The notes: generated by a model not told the origin, from the letters alone. 64,000 nucleotides of DNA from CAYQQK01 sp964420065 (GCA_964420065.1 CAYQQK010000003.1:1-64000), one strand, 5' to 3'. Positions 50,375-59,732 are shown, numbered from the stretch's first letter. Made by a program: numbers and translations.

Positions 50375-52429
50375 ATGAGAATCAATACCAACCTGGCGGC
50401 GTTAAACGCCTACCGCAACTTGGTCAACACCGACAACCGTTTGAACAAGTCCCTTGAACGTCTCTCTTCGGGTCTGCGTATCAACCGCGCTGCGGACGAT
50501 GCCGCCGGCCTGGCCATCAGCGAGAAGATGCGTGGCCAGATTCGGGGCCTGAACCAGGCCACGCGCAACGCCCAGGACGGCATTTCGCTGATCCAGACCG
50601 CGGAAGGGGCCTTGAACGAGACCCACTCGATCCTGCAGCGCATGCGGGAACTGGCCGTGCAGGCGGCCAACGACACCCTCACCGCCTCGGATCGGCTCGA
50701 GATCCAGAAAGAGATCGACCAGCTCACCGGCGAAATAAACCGCATCGGCACCACCACCGAATTCAATACGAAGAAACTGCTCGACGGCACTACTGCGGCC
50801 CTGACCAGCACCAGTGACCTCAAGACCAAGGTCTACATGCGCGACGGCCTGCGTGTCATCGACCAGTTCGGCCAAAAAGCGGTCGGCGGGGGCAACTACA
50901 AGCTGGAGATCCTGGCCGACCCGGGAATAGGCCAGGTCCAGAAGACCGATATCATGAAGGTCAAGCACGCCCATGATGTCTGGACCTCGGAGTGGACCGG
51001 TGTCATCACCGGAGAAGAAGAATCTTTCCTGCAGGGGATTCTTTTGGAGAACGAGTACGGGATCGAAAATATCGCGATCGAATTCGAAGCCGCGTCTGGT
51101 GAAAACCAAGAGACAGCAGCAGCAGCCGCGTACGATGATGAAAGTAAAACGGTCACGATCACAGTTACCTTGGGGACGGACGGTGATGAGGCAACCTCCG
51201 CTACAGTTGCAGAGGTTTATGAGGCGATCACTGGCGTTACAGCTATTGATGATGCCGATTTTGGTATCAATGACATCCTTGGGCTAGAAGTAAACGAAGC
51301 ACAAAGTACCGAGGTTTTAACCGCAGCACCCGATGATGTCACCCTGGAGGGCGGTTACCGGCATGTCGGCATCGGCGATGTGGCCCACCTCGAAACCAAG
51401 CTCAACGATATCGATCGTTTCTGGGATGCCAACGGCAATTTCCTGGTTGAAGATCCGCAGACGATTACCCTGGTGCAAGGCGACGGTAGTAAGACCTCCT
51501 TTACTATCTTTGGTTCCGACACCATCGGTGATGTGGTGAATAAGCTCAATGATGCCATCCATCACGGGCTCGGACAGAACGCGATCAACGACAATGCCGG
51601 CGCGTATGTCAACTATGTCCCCGCCGAAAGTGAAACCACCAAAGGGTTTTTCTCCGTGGCGGGCACCATGGTGATCCAATCGGCCGTAACCGGCAAGGAC
51701 GGAGAGATCGCCTTTATCGGCGATGAAGGGGTGATCAACGCGCTCAGCCTGACCACCATCCAATATGCGAAGGATAACAACTTTACTGTTAAGGTAAGCA
51801 ACGCTCACAACATCGAAGAGGTTGTGGCTGAAAATGTAAACATCACCGGCAGCTTCCTTGTCGGCGTGGTCCATCCCAATGTGGACGTGAAATTTGACCC
51901 GATGACCGGTGTGAAAGTCAGTTTGGTTGAGGAAGGAAGCGATAATGCGGGCGCCTTTGCTTGGGCCCAGCAAACAACGGTTGAAAACGGAGAGACGCTT
52001 CCGTTGGTGGAAAATGTATACATCCACCTATCCGACAATACGATGGTCTTCCAGATCGGGGCCAACCCGTTGCAGGATGTGGGCGCCTCCATCGGCGACA
52101 TGCGCGCCGAGGCCCTCGGGGTGGATAACATCCTCGTTACCAATCGGGGGCTGGCCAACCGGGCCATCACCCAGGTGGACGGCGCCATCGGCCGGGTTTC
52201 CTCGGAGCGGGCCAAGCTGGGGGCGCTGCAGAACCGACTCGAGCATACCATCGCCAACCTGGGCGTGGCCGCGGAGAACCTGACCGCTGCCGAATCCCGC
52301 GTGCGCGATCTCGACTTTGCTTTGGAGATGGTCGAGTTTACCCGGAACCAGATCTTGATGCAGGCCGGGACCGCCATGCTGGCCCAGGCCAACCTCAAGC
52401 CGCAGGCCGTATTGATGCTGCTCGGGTAA
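50375..52429 (+). CDS. Flagellin
   Basis: 684 residues. The conserved N-terminal coil MRINTNLAALNAYRNLVNTD and the C-terminal coil MLAQANLKPQAVLMLLG frame a large central region (about 190-560) that includes a repeated-domain-like stretch shared with the truncated copy. This is much longer than the 270-500 residues usual in the phylum. It is exported and polymerised into the filament. GGAGGA precedes the ATG, which is preceded by a sigma-D-type promoter 130 bp upstream. A 53-codon frame with its own AAAGGAGG starts at 50296 and overlaps the start. Regulation by CsrA/FliW is expected from the neighbourhood. Confidence 0.95.
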   Translation: MRINTNLAALNAYRNLVNTDNRLNKSLERLSSGLRINRAADDAAGLAISEKMRGQIRGLNQATRNAQDGISLIQTAEGALNETHSILQRMRELAVQAANDTLTASDRLEIQKEIDQLTGEINRIGTTTEFNTKKLLDGTTAALTSTSDLKTKVYMRDGLRVIDQFGQKAVGGGNYKLEILADPGIGQVQKTDIMKVKHAHDVWTSEWTGVITGEEESFLQGILLENEYGIENIAIEFEAASGENQETAAAAAYDDESKTVTITVTLGTDGDEATSATVAEVYEAITGVTAIDDADFGINDILGLEVNEAQSTEVLTAAPDDVTLEGGYRHVGIGDVAHLETKLNDIDRFWDANGNFLVEDPQTITLVQGDGSKTSFTIFGSDTIGDVVNKLNDAIHHGLGQNAINDNAGAYVNYVPAESETTKGFFSVAGTMVIQSAVTGKDGEIAFIGDEGVINALSLTTIQYAKDNNFTVKVSNAHNIEEVVAENVNITGSFLVGVVHPNVDVKFDPMTGVKVSLVEEGSDNAGAFAWAQQTTVENGETLPLVENVYIHLSDNTMVFQIGANPLQDVGASIGDMRAEALGVDNILVTNRGLANRAITQVDGAIGRVSSERAKLGALQNRLEHTIANLGVAAENLTAAESRVRDLDFALEMVEFTRNQILMQAGTAMLAQANLKPQAVLMLLG

Positions 52430-52440
52430 ACGGGCCAGGT

Positions 52441-52472
52441 GAAACGGGGCCGGCCGGGACCGGCCCCGTTTC
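52441..52472 (+). terminator. Strong hairpin after flagellin
   Basis: A perfect 13-bp stem GAAACGGGGCCGG (52441-52453) and CCGGCCCCGTTTC (52460-52472) with a 6-nt loop, 11 bp after the stop. There is no T-run, so it probably protects the 3' end of the flagellin mRNA or attenuates read-through into flaG. Confidence 0.7.
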
Positions 52473-52529
52473 CGGTCTAGGAAAACATCCCGGTAAAGCT
52501 CTATTTTGGACCGGAGGAAGGTGGAGGGT

Positions 52530-52910
52530 GTGAAGATCAACGAGATCGACCTGCTGGCGGCGGATCAGCTCCGGGAAAAAACTTCGCGCCGCGCGGTCAA
52601 ACCGGCCGAGGGGGCTCAGTTTGATCAAAAGGTAAAGGAGAAGGAACAATCTGCAGCAAAAGTGCCTCCTGCCGACGGTAGTAAAAAGGCCGAAAGCCTG
52701 GACCGGGCCCTGCAGAAGCTGAACGATACCGCCCGGGCCTTTCAACTGCGCCTGCAATTTCAGAAACACCAGGCTTCGAATCGTTGGATGGTGCGGGTGG
52801 TCGACCCGCTCAGCGATCGGGTTCTGCGCGAGATCCCCCCGGAGCAAGTCCTGAACATTGTCGCCCAGATTCAGGACCTGATCGGGATTCTCCTGGATGA
52901 AAAGTGCTGA
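52530..52910 (+). CDS. flaG: FlaG family protein
   Basis: 126 residues. The C-terminal half, LQFQKHQASNRWMVRVVDPLSDRVLREIPPEQVLNIVAQI in order, is the FlaG domain. The first half is a charged, variable stretch. In other bacteria FlaG limits filament length. GTG 52530 follows GGTGGAGG; a TTG at 52506 in the same frame is less likely. It lies between flagellin and fliD as usual. Confidence 0.87.
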   Translation: MKINEIDLLAADQLREKTSRRAVKPAEGAQFDQKVKEKEQSAAKVPPADGSKKAESLDRALQKLNDTARAFQLRLQFQKHQASNRWMVRVVDPLSDRVLREIPPEQVLNIVAQIQDLIGILLDEKC

Positions 52911-52954
52911 AACGCTTCCCCGCAAGTAGCGGGGGTGGAAGGAGGAATTGAGGG

Positions 52955-54829
52955 ATGAGCCCCAGTGTCAGAGGGCTGGCTTCGGGTGTGGATATCAACA
53001 AGATTCTTGACGAGCTGATGGCGATTGAACGAAGGCCGATCGCCCGCAATGAAGCCCAGATCTCCCGGGCCGAGACCATCGCCGGATTGTGGCGCGATCT
53101 GACCGTGCGCTTCGACGCCCTGCAGCGCAGCCTTCAGCCTCTGTTGAATCAGGCTACCTTTACCACTGCGGTTGCTTCCAGTTCGGACCCGGAACGGGTG
53201 CGGGTGGCCGTGACCGGACCGGCCGCTACCGGCAGCTACCGTTTGGAGATAGAGCGGCTTGCGACACGCCACGGCGTCGTTTCGGGCCCGGCGGAAGGGG
53301 GGGTGGGGTTGATCGACGATCCCGCTGCAGCCCTGGGCCTGCACGGCACCTTCACTCTGGCCCTGAGCCGTCCGCCCGAAGCGGTCGGGGAACTGTTTGT
53401 AGCGGGCGGGTGGCTGCAGGGCAGCCTTGCGACCGGGTACACCGCGGTGCTGGATGGTAACGCCGCCAGCGTGTATGCCCCGGCGATCGCGTCGCTGCAA
53501 TTCGCCGAGGGATTTGAGGCCGGCCGGGAGATCCGGCTCTACCTGGAGGGGTTTACCGGAAGCGACGGTAAAGAGGCCTGGCAAGAACTGGCCGATTTTT
53601 ACGGGACGGCAGGACTTCCGGATCCGGGCAATCCCCATGCGGTTATTGGTTGGGATGAGACAACGGCTACCTGGCAGCTCCTGGACCGGGAGGGTGCCCC
53701 TTTTTCCATAACGGGCGATCATCCCCGGGGAAACCTGGCCTTGCGGGCCGAGGTTGTCGGTGAAGGTGGCAACATTCTTGCCAGCCATCATTTTTCTTTC
53801 AAAATTGCCCAATCCTTTACCGCGGCCGGATGGATCACGGTCAAGGCCGAGGATAGCCTGCACCAGATCGCCGGTCGCATCAACGCCGTCGCCGACCTGA
53901 CCGGGGTTACCGCCGGCGTGATCAAGCGGGTTGAAGGGGACTGGCGCTTGGTGCTGGAAAGCCGGATCGAGGGCGCGGCGGGGCAGATCCAGGGGCAACA
54001 TCTTCTTCCCGCGGGGACGGGGATGGAAACGTATGGTGCGGATGCTATCCTTGAATGCCTCGGCCTGACCGTGCCGGGGGCGGTGGGCACATTTGTCCAG
54101 ACTTTCCGGGAAGCCGCCGATGCCTGTTTCACCTTGAACGGGCTTCCGCTGGAACGCGCTTCCAACAGTGTGGCCGACCTGATCGCGGGCCTGACTCTGA
54201 CCCTGTGCGGCACCGGGGAGGTGCGACTGGAGGTGCAGCCTGACCGGGCCGTTCCGCGGGAAGCGATCGAACGCTTTGTCAATACCTACAACGAAGCCAA
54301 TTCTCTGGTGCGGGCCATGCTCGAGGAGAAAACCGGGCCGTTGCAGGGGGATCCGACCCTGCTTCGTTTGGAAAGACGCCTGCGCTCATTGGTCCACGGG
54401 CCGGTGACCACCGGCGGCGACATGCTTTTCCGCAGCCTGGCTGCACTGGGGATCACCTCCGAAAAGGAGAATACCGAAGGGTATCTTTATCTTGATGCGG
54501 CCCGGCTGGAGCGGGCCCTGGAGGAAAGTCCGGAGGCGGTGTTCAGCTTTTTTGCTTCTCCGGCCGGAACCGGCGGTCTGGCGCGGCAACTGGATCTGTT
54601 CACCACCCTGGTTACCGGGCGGGACGGGGTCATCCCCGGGCGGAGGGCTTATCTGGACCGTCAAATTGATCGTATGCGCAAGCAGATTGAAGCCTGGGAG
54701 GAACGGCTGGTCCGACGAGAAGCGAACCTGGTGCGTCGTTTCACCTTCATGGAACAGTACATCTCCCGGGTTCAGGAACAGACCGGACTGCTGGCCACAT
54801 TTGAAATGCAATGGCAAAAAGATCAGTAA
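52955..54829 (+). CDS. fliD: Flagellar filament cap protein FliD
   Basis: 624 residues. MSPSVRGLASGVDINKILDELMAIERRPI is the FliD N-terminus and the C-terminal coiled coil runs from YLDRQIDRMRKQIEAWEERL to the end. It caps the filament and guides flagellin insertion. The central domain is larger than in many Bacillota, matching the large flagellin. GGAGGAA precedes the ATG. Confidence 0.93.
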   Translation: MSPSVRGLASGVDINKILDELMAIERRPIARNEAQISRAETIAGLWRDLTVRFDALQRSLQPLLNQATFTTAVASSSDPERVRVAVTGPAATGSYRLEIERLATRHGVVSGPAEGGVGLIDDPAAALGLHGTFTLALSRPPEAVGELFVAGGWLQGSLATGYTAVLDGNAASVYAPAIASLQFAEGFEAGREIRLYLEGFTGSDGKEAWQELADFYGTAGLPDPGNPHAVIGWDETTATWQLLDREGAPFSITGDHPRGNLALRAEVVGEGGNILASHHFSFKIAQSFTAAGWITVKAEDSLHQIAGRINAVADLTGVTAGVIKRVEGDWRLVLESRIEGAAGQIQGQHLLPAGTGMETYGADAILECLGLTVPGAVGTFVQTFREAADACFTLNGLPLERASNSVADLIAGLTLTLCGTGEVRLEVQPDRAVPREAIERFVNTYNEANSLVRAMLEEKTGPLQGDPTLLRLERRLRSLVHGPVTTGGDMLFRSLAALGITSEKENTEGYLYLDAARLERALEESPEAVFSFFASPAGTGGLARQLDLFTTLVTGRDGVIPGRRAYLDRQIDRMRKQIEAWEERLVRREANLVRRFTFMEQYISRVQEQTGLLATFEMQWQKDQ

Positions 54830-54863
54830 GCTCTTTTTTGTCTTCAAAAAGGTGGTTTTGAAG

Positions 54864-55259
54864 ATGGGCCTCTCGAACAACCCGTACTTGAACTATCGCC
54901 GGAACCAGGTTGAAACGGCCGCCCCGGAAGAGCTGCTGTTGATGCTCTACCGTGGCGCGTTCTCCTTTATCCACCGTGCCCGGGAGGCGCTGGCCGCAGG
55001 GAACCTGCAGGAAACGAACCGCTTTCTCGGCCGGGCCCAGGATATACTGTGCGAACTGCTCGGTTCCCTGAACCCGGATCTGCCGGAACTTTCCGGGAAC
55101 CTGTTCCGCCTCTACGAGTACATCCATTATCTTCTCGTGCAGGCCAATCTATCCAAGGAAGCTGGTCCGTTGGATGAGGCCGAAAAACTGCTGGGGGTGC
55201 TGCAGGAAGCCTGGCAGGATGCCCTGGCCGCACCGTTGGCCGGAAATGGGCATCGTTAA
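54864..55259 (+). CDS. fliS: Flagellin chaperone FliS
   Basis: 131 residues. NPYLNYRRNQVETAAPEELLLMLYRGAFSFI is the FliS start and the rest is a helical bundle. It binds the C-terminal coil of flagellin before export. ATG 54864 has AAGGTGG upstream. The longer frame from 54492 reads through fliD in another phase. Confidence 0.93.
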   Translation: MGLSNNPYLNYRRNQVETAAPEELLLMLYRGAFSFIHRAREALAAGNLQETNRFLGRAQDILCELLGSLNPDLPELSGNLFRLYEYIHYLLVQANLSKEAGPLDEAEKLLGVLQEAWQDALAAPLAGNGHR

Positions 55260-55629
55260 GCGTTCCGGGCCGCGGCCGGAAGAAACCCTTTCGGCCGGGC
55301 GGACCCTGAAGGCACTGCACGAAGCGCTCCTGGCGGAGGAGACGGCGATCCGGGCCCGGGACCTGAACCGCCTCGCCCGGATCGGTGCCGATCTGCAGCG
55401 GCTTTTTATTCAGCTCCAGCAGGCCCGCCCGGAGCCGGCAGAAGCCGTCGCCCTGGCCGTCTTTTTGCAAGAAACAACCCGCCTGCGTTCAAAAAACTTG
55501 CATTTACTCCGTTTGCTTCACGCCGAGGAAGCCGGAAAACGGCGTCTCCTGGAACGGGAAAAACTGTTTCTGCAAGTCTACCGGCCGGAAAAAGATGACA
55601 GCGCGACCCGCCTCTACAAGAAATGCTAG
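55246..55629 (+). CDS. Small helical protein after fliS, FliT-like
   Basis: 127 residues, helical and charged (LKALHEALLAEETAIRARDLNRLARIGADLQRLFIQLQ in order). Position after fliS, length and coil pattern fit a FliT/FlgN-type export chaperone, but there is no decisive motif. ATG 55246 overlaps fliS by 14 nt, so it is translated with it. Last gene of this cluster. Confidence 0.6.
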   Translation: MGIVKRSGPRPEETLSAGRTLKALHEALLAEETAIRARDLNRLARIGADLQRLFIQLQQARPEPAEAVALAVFLQETTRLRSKNLHLLRLLHAEEAGKRRLLEREKLFLQVYRPEKDDSATRLYKKC

Positions 55630-55724
55630 GTATTCCCGAAAAAGACGAACAATGTCGAAACATTCACCCGTTGAGCAACAGGTTTAAATTTTCTTACTTT
55701 ACCGAAGAAATTTCAATTTTCCCC

Positions 55725-55753
55725 TTGCATTGTTTGGATTTCTATGTTATTAT
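55725..55753 (+). promoter_or_regulatory. Sigma-A promoter of the basal-body operon
   Basis: TTGCAT (55725-55730), a 17-nt spacer and TATTAT (55748-55753). Transcription would start near 55760 and enter the riboswitch at 55774. The 94 bp from the previous gene to the promoter show no terminator. Confidence 0.8.
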
Positions 55754-55773
55754 ATGTTGAAAATTGGTTTAAA

Positions 55774-55851
55774 GACCGAAAAGAGGGCAAACCCGTCGCA
55801 AGGCGGGGACGCAAAGCCACGGATCCGTTTCGGATTGCCAGGCTGCCGGTC
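55774..55851 (+). ncRNA. c-di-GMP-I (GEMM) riboswitch before the flgB operon
   Basis: P1 GACCG (55774-55778) pairs with CGGTC (55847-55851). GGGCAAACCC, GGGGACGCAAAGCCA and GGATTGCCAGGCTGCC are the conserved joining regions and the receptor. The base at the specificity position is G. GCTGCC at 55842-55847, part of the aptamer's 3' side, can instead pair with GGCAGC at 55895-55900, the left arm of the terminator. Ligand binding should hold GCTGCC in the aptamer and let the terminator form, so high c-di-GMP should turn the operon off. Confidence 0.9.
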
Positions 55852-55892
55852 GGAGAGAGGGGCCCCGGATCAAGGGCTCTTAAGACTTTCGA

Positions 55893-55918
55893 AAGGCAGC
55901 GCAAGCTGCCTTTTTTTT
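55893..55918 (+). terminator. Riboswitch-controlled intrinsic terminator
   Basis: AAGGCAGC (55893-55900), tetraloop GCAA, GCTGCCTT (55905-55912) and an unbroken run of eight T (55911-55918). It lies 38 bp before flgB, so read-through is needed to express the basal-body operon. Confidence 0.93.
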
Positions 55919-55955
55919 GTCTCCAGGAATGACGAAGAAAGGGGGGAAAAAAGTG

Positions 55956-56357
55956 ATGCTTTCCCGGAATAACAGGGTCATGGAGTGCTTGAACCGGAGT
56001 CTCGATGCGGCGGTGTTGCGCCAGCAGGTCACCGCTCATAACCTGGCCAACTTGAATACGCCGCGTTTCAAACGTTCCACCGTTATTTTTGAAAAATCCC
56101 TGCGGCAGGCTCTTGCGCAAACAAAAACCGGGCCGGTGACGACCCATCCGCTGCACCGGCCCGCCGGGAATGCTCTCCCTGAACCCCGGGTGCAAGTGGA
56201 ACAACAGACGGCAGTACGGGTCGATGGGAACAATGTTGATCTGGAACGGGAAATGCTGGATCTGGTGATGAACCAGTTGCGTTATCAGGCCCTGGTCCGG
56301 CAGATCAACGGCCGTTGTGATGACTGGCGCTACGTCATTGCCGAGGGGAGGCGCTAA
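55956..56357 (+). CDS. flgB: Flagellar rod protein FlgB
   Basis: 133 residues. RQQVTAHNLANLNTPRFKRSTVIFE is the rod-family motif and VDLEREMLDLVMNQLRYQALVRQIN the C-terminal coil. It is the proximal rod subunit. ATG 55956 (or GTG 55953) follows a run of G. First gene of the operon behind the riboswitch terminator. Confidence 0.9.
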   Translation: MLSRNNRVMECLNRSLDAAVLRQQVTAHNLANLNTPRFKRSTVIFEKSLRQALAQTKTGPVTTHPLHRPAGNALPEPRVQVEQQTAVRVDGNNVDLEREMLDLVMNQLRYQALVRQINGRCDDWRYVIAEGRR

Positions 56358-56358
56358 A

Positions 56359-56814
56359 ATGGCCTTGTTTGAACTGTTTCATATCTCCGGTTCCGCACTC
56401 ACGGCTGAAAAGCTGCGTCTGGAGGTTGTTTCCGGCAACCTGGCCAATATGACCACGACCCGTACCGCCGCAGGCGGTCCCTACCGGCGGCGTACAGTCG
56501 TTTTTGCCGAAAACCTGGCCACCTCAAGAAACGGTCCCGCCGTCTCCGCGCCGGTAAGCGGGACGACAGCCGGTCCCTTGGCCGGCCGGGGGGTTCGGGT
56601 CCAGGCTATCCTGGCGGATCACCGCTCTCCCCGGCTGGTCTACGATCCGGACCATCCTGATGCCGGGGAGGACGGTTACGTGCCCTATCCGAACATAGAC
56701 CTGGCCAAAGAAATTACCGATATGATGACCGCTTTGCGGTCCTACGAAGTCAGCTCTACCGCTATCGAAGCCGCCAAAACCATCTATCTTAAAACACTTG
56801 AAATCGGTCGCTAG
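56359..56814 (+). CDS. flgC: Flagellar rod protein FlgC
   Basis: 151 residues. LRLEVVSGNLANMTTTRTAAGGPYRR and the C-terminal GYVPYPNIDLAKEITDMMTALRSYE are the rod-protein signatures of FlgC. It starts one base after flgB. The earlier frame from 56317 has no ribosome binding site. Confidence 0.93.
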   Translation: MALFELFHISGSALTAEKLRLEVVSGNLANMTTTRTAAGGPYRRRTVVFAENLATSRNGPAVSAPVSGTTAGPLAGRGVRVQAILADHRSPRLVYDPDHPDAGEDGYVPYPNIDLAKEITDMMTALRSYEVSSTAIEAAKTIYLKTLEIGR

Positions 56815-56834
56815 GGACGAAGGAGGGAACGGTT

Positions 56835-57140
56835 ATGCTCGGGACTGTTACGAATTGTCTCCCTGCTGTACAACCGGGAAGCGCGGTTGCGGGTGAAAAA
56901 TCCAAAACGGCTGCAAACCCGACCTTTGCGGCCCGTTTGCAAGAGGCGTTGCAGGAGGTAAACCGGTTGCAGGTCGAGGCGGACAGGGCATCTCTTGGCC
57001 TGGCAACTGGTGACGGGCTTGAAGACCTGCATCACCTCATGATTGCCACCACCAGGGCGCAGTTGTCTTTGCAGCTCACGGTTCAGGTCGTGAATAAAGT
57101 GCTCCAGGCATACCAGGAAATTTCACGGATGCAGGTTTAA
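56835..57140 (+). CDS. fliE: Flagellar hook-basal body protein FliE
   Basis: 101 residues. The C-terminal two-thirds (FAARLQEALQEVNRLQVEADRASLGLATGD, then DLHHLMIATTRAQLSLQLTVQVVNKVLQAYQEI) is typical FliE. It links the MS ring to the rod. GAAGGAGG precedes the ATG. Confidence 0.92.
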   Translation: MLGTVTNCLPAVQPGSAVAGEKSKTAANPTFAARLQEALQEVNRLQVEADRASLGLATGDGLEDLHHLMIATTRAQLSLQLTVQVVNKVLQAYQEISRMQV

Positions 57141-57173
57141 GCGCATCAAATAACCAGGGGAACGGGTGAAAGC

Positions 57174-58709
57174 ATGTCGGAAGGCAGCAATGCAACCCCG
57201 GTAACGGAAAAAAAACAAAGTCCTGCCGGACAATTCTGGAGTGGCTTGAGCCGGCCTACCCGTCTGATCATGGGTGCGGCGGCGTTCGTGATTGTTTGTG
57301 CTTTGTTCTTTTTTATCTTTGGTCAGAAGAAAACCCCGCTGGAGGTGCTGTTCAGCGGGTTGGAACCGGGCCAGGCGGAGGAGGTGCTGGCGGTCCTGGA
57401 AGAACAGCGGATCCCTTTTGATACCGCCGACGAAGGTGCCACGATCCTGGTCCCACGGGAACAGCGGGACCGGTTGCGGATCAAACTTTCCCCCGACCTT
57501 TATGCCCAGGGCAAGGGGTTTGCTCTTTTTGAAGCCGGCGGTCTGATCGCAAGCGACTTTGAACGGCGGGTACAGTGGCAGATCGCCCTGGAGGAGGAAC
57601 TGCGTCGGACCATTACCAGTCTCGATTCGATCAAGCAGGCCCGGGTGCACCTGGTCATTCCCGAGGACGGGGTGTTTATGCGCGACAGGGGGGTGCCGAC
57701 CGCCGCCATTTTCGTGCGATTGGAACCGTTGGCTTCATTGACCGACCAGCAAGTGCGCGGCATCCTGACCATGGTTGCCGGGAGCGTGGAGGGGCTGTTG
57801 CCGGAAAACGTGACGATCATCGATGCCCGGGGCAACGTCCTTTTTGATGCCTTCCAGCTAGGGGAAAAAAATTCGCCCCAGCATGCTTCCAGCCAGATCG
57901 AGCTGCAGCGCGGTTTTGAACGGGAACTGGAATATCGTTTGCGAACCCTGCTCGAGCGGATCTACGGTCCAGGTAAAGCCGTGGCCATGGTCAGCGCCGA
58001 ACTCGATTTTGAAACCCGTGAACGGACTACCGTTACTTACAGCGATCCGGTTAATCGTTCCGAACAGCACCTTGAAGAATGGTACGAAGGGACGGCCGGG
58101 CTGCCGCTGGAGGTGGGCGAACCGAACATTCCAGGCTATGCCGCCGAAACCGGCGCCGGCGATTACGAGTACGAACGGATTGAAGACATTATCAACTACG
58201 AAGTTGGGGAAACCCGGGAATATATCGCCTCGGCTCCCGGGCAAGTAAAACGCCTTTCGGCGGCAGTCATTCTTGACCGGCCCGCTTCAGAAGAAACGGC
58301 CGAACGAATCGCCGCCCTGGTTGCCTCGGCCATTGGCCTGGATGATATTCGAGGTGATATCGTTTCGGTCCAGTGCCTGCCGTTTGATACCTCGTGGCAG
58401 GAGGGGTGGGAAGAAGAACCGGCCGTACCTGCTCCGGCGGGACGTTTCACCTTGCGCCCCCTGCATCTTGTTGCCGCCGCCGTTGCCCTGGGATTGTTAC
58501 TGTTCCTGGGAGTGGTTCTGGTTCGGCGCAGCCGGGCCGCCCACCTGCAGGATATGGAGCTTTTCCGGGAAGGCATGATTGAAGAAGCGGCGGCGGAAGA
58601 AAAGCCGGCGCCTCCCGAACAGAAAAAGCATGAACAGGTCCGGCAGATGGCTGAAGATGAACCGGAAGACATGGCCCAGGTGTTACGAACCTGGTTGGCT
58701 CAAGAGTAA
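57174..58709 (+). CDS. fliF: Flagellar MS-ring protein FliF
   Basis: 511 residues. Membrane helices at about 31-50 and 430-450 flank the ring-building domains (LFSGLEPGQAEEVLAVLEEQ; SIKQARVHLVIPEDGVF; YEVGETREYIASAPGQVKRLS). The acidic C-terminus binds FliG. Slightly short for the family, mainly in the loop before the second helix. It stands at the base of the export apparatus. Confidence 0.95.
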   Translation: MSEGSNATPVTEKKQSPAGQFWSGLSRPTRLIMGAAAFVIVCALFFFIFGQKKTPLEVLFSGLEPGQAEEVLAVLEEQRIPFDTADEGATILVPREQRDRLRIKLSPDLYAQGKGFALFEAGGLIASDFERRVQWQIALEEELRRTITSLDSIKQARVHLVIPEDGVFMRDRGVPTAAIFVRLEPLASLTDQQVRGILTMVAGSVEGLLPENVTIIDARGNVLFDAFQLGEKNSPQHASSQIELQRGFERELEYRLRTLLERIYGPGKAVAMVSAELDFETRERTTVTYSDPVNRSEQHLEEWYEGTAGLPLEVGEPNIPGYAAETGAGDYEYERIEDIINYEVGETREYIASAPGQVKRLSAAVILDRPASEETAERIAALVASAIGLDDIRGDIVSVQCLPFDTSWQEGWEEEPAVPAPAGRFTLRPLHLVAAAVALGLLLFLGVVLVRRSRAAHLQDMELFREGMIEEAAAEEKPAPPEQKKHEQVRQMAEDEPEDMAQVLRTWLAQE

Positions 58710-58721
58710 GGGGGAGCAAGA

Positions 58722-59732
58722 TTGCAGAAGGGAAAACCGCTGACCGGTGAAAAAAAAATTGCCATTCTCTGCATGGCCATCGGTCCCGCCCTTGCTGCGA
58801 AGATCCTCAAATATTTTAACGAGGCCGAGATCGAGCGCATCACCGCCGAAATTGCCAATACCACCCGGGTGCGGCGGGAAATCATGGAAAAGGTGCTGGA
58901 CGAGTTTATTCTCCTGCACGAAGCGCGGCAATATATCCTCAACGGGGGCATGGATTACGCGCGCCAGCTTCTGGAACGGACTGTCGGTACGCAAAAGGCA
59001 ACGGAAATTATGCGGCGCTTGAAGGAAACGAGCCAGGTCAAGCCGTTTACTTTTGTTCGCAATGCAGACATCAGACAGCTGGTGAGCCTGATCAGCCAGG
59101 AGCACCCCCAGACAATTGCCTTTATCCTGTCCTATCTCGATGCAGATCAAGCCGCACTGATCGTGGCGGAACTGCCCCAGGAGATCCAGAGCGATATTGC
59201 CCGCCGGATTGCGACCATGGAACGCACCTCGCCCCAGGTATTGCAAGGGGTGGAAAGCGTAATGCGAGAACGGCTGTCGGCTATGTTCCAGCAGGACTTC
59301 ACCGCAGTCGGGGGGCTCCAGTCGATCGTTGATATTTTGAACAATGTCGACCGGGGCACGGAAAAGCTAATTCTGGAAAGACTGGATAAGGAAGACGAGG
59401 AGCTGGCCGAAAAGATCAGGCAGCGTATGTTCATTTTCGAAGATATCGTTACCCTGGACGATATTTCTATCCAGCGGATCATGCGCGAGCTTGACAGCAA
59501 CGATGTTGCCCTGGCTCTGAAAGGAGCCAGTGATGATGTTAAAAACAGAATTGTCAAGAATATTTCCCGGCGGGCTGCGGAAATCCTGGTTGAAAATATC
59601 GAATATCTGGGTCCGGTCCGGCTTCGGGATGTCGAGGAAGCGCAACAAAAGATCGTCGAAGTGATTCGGCGTCTTGATGAAGGCGGCGAAATCATTCTAG
59701 CACGGGGTGGGGAAGATGCCATCATCATCTAA
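58722..59732 (+). CDS. fliG: Flagellar motor switch protein FliG
   Basis: 336 residues of three helical domains. KKIAILCMAIGPALAAKILKYF opens the N-domain, EHPQTIAFILSYLDADQAALIVAELP is the middle-domain motif and ISRRAAEILVENIEYLGPVRLRDVEEAQQKIV the torque domain (in order). It contacts the stator and sets rotation direction. Start TTG 58722 after AAGGGGGAG. It overlaps fliH. Confidence 0.95.
   Translation: MQKGKPLTGEKKIAILCMAIGPALAAKILKYFNEAEIERITAEIANTTRVRREIMEKVLDEFILLHEARQYILNGGMDYARQLLERTVGTQKATEIMRRLKETSQVKPFTFVRNADIRQLVSLISQEHPQTIAFILSYLDADQAALIVAELPQEIQSDIARRIATMERTSPQVLQGVESVMRERLSAMFQQDFTAVGGLQSIVDILNNVDRGTEKLILERLDKEDEELAEKIRQRMFIFEDIVTLDDISIQRIMRELDSNDVALALKGASDDVKNRIVKNISRRAAEILVENIEYLGPVRLRDVEEAQQKIVEVIRRLDEGGEIILARGGEDAIII

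Noticed and set aside
50402..51109. 235-codon antisense frame in the flagellin gene (and similar long antisense frames in flgK, fliG and others)
   Set aside because: Long antisense frames are expected in GC-rich genes with strong codon bias; none has start signals or motifs.
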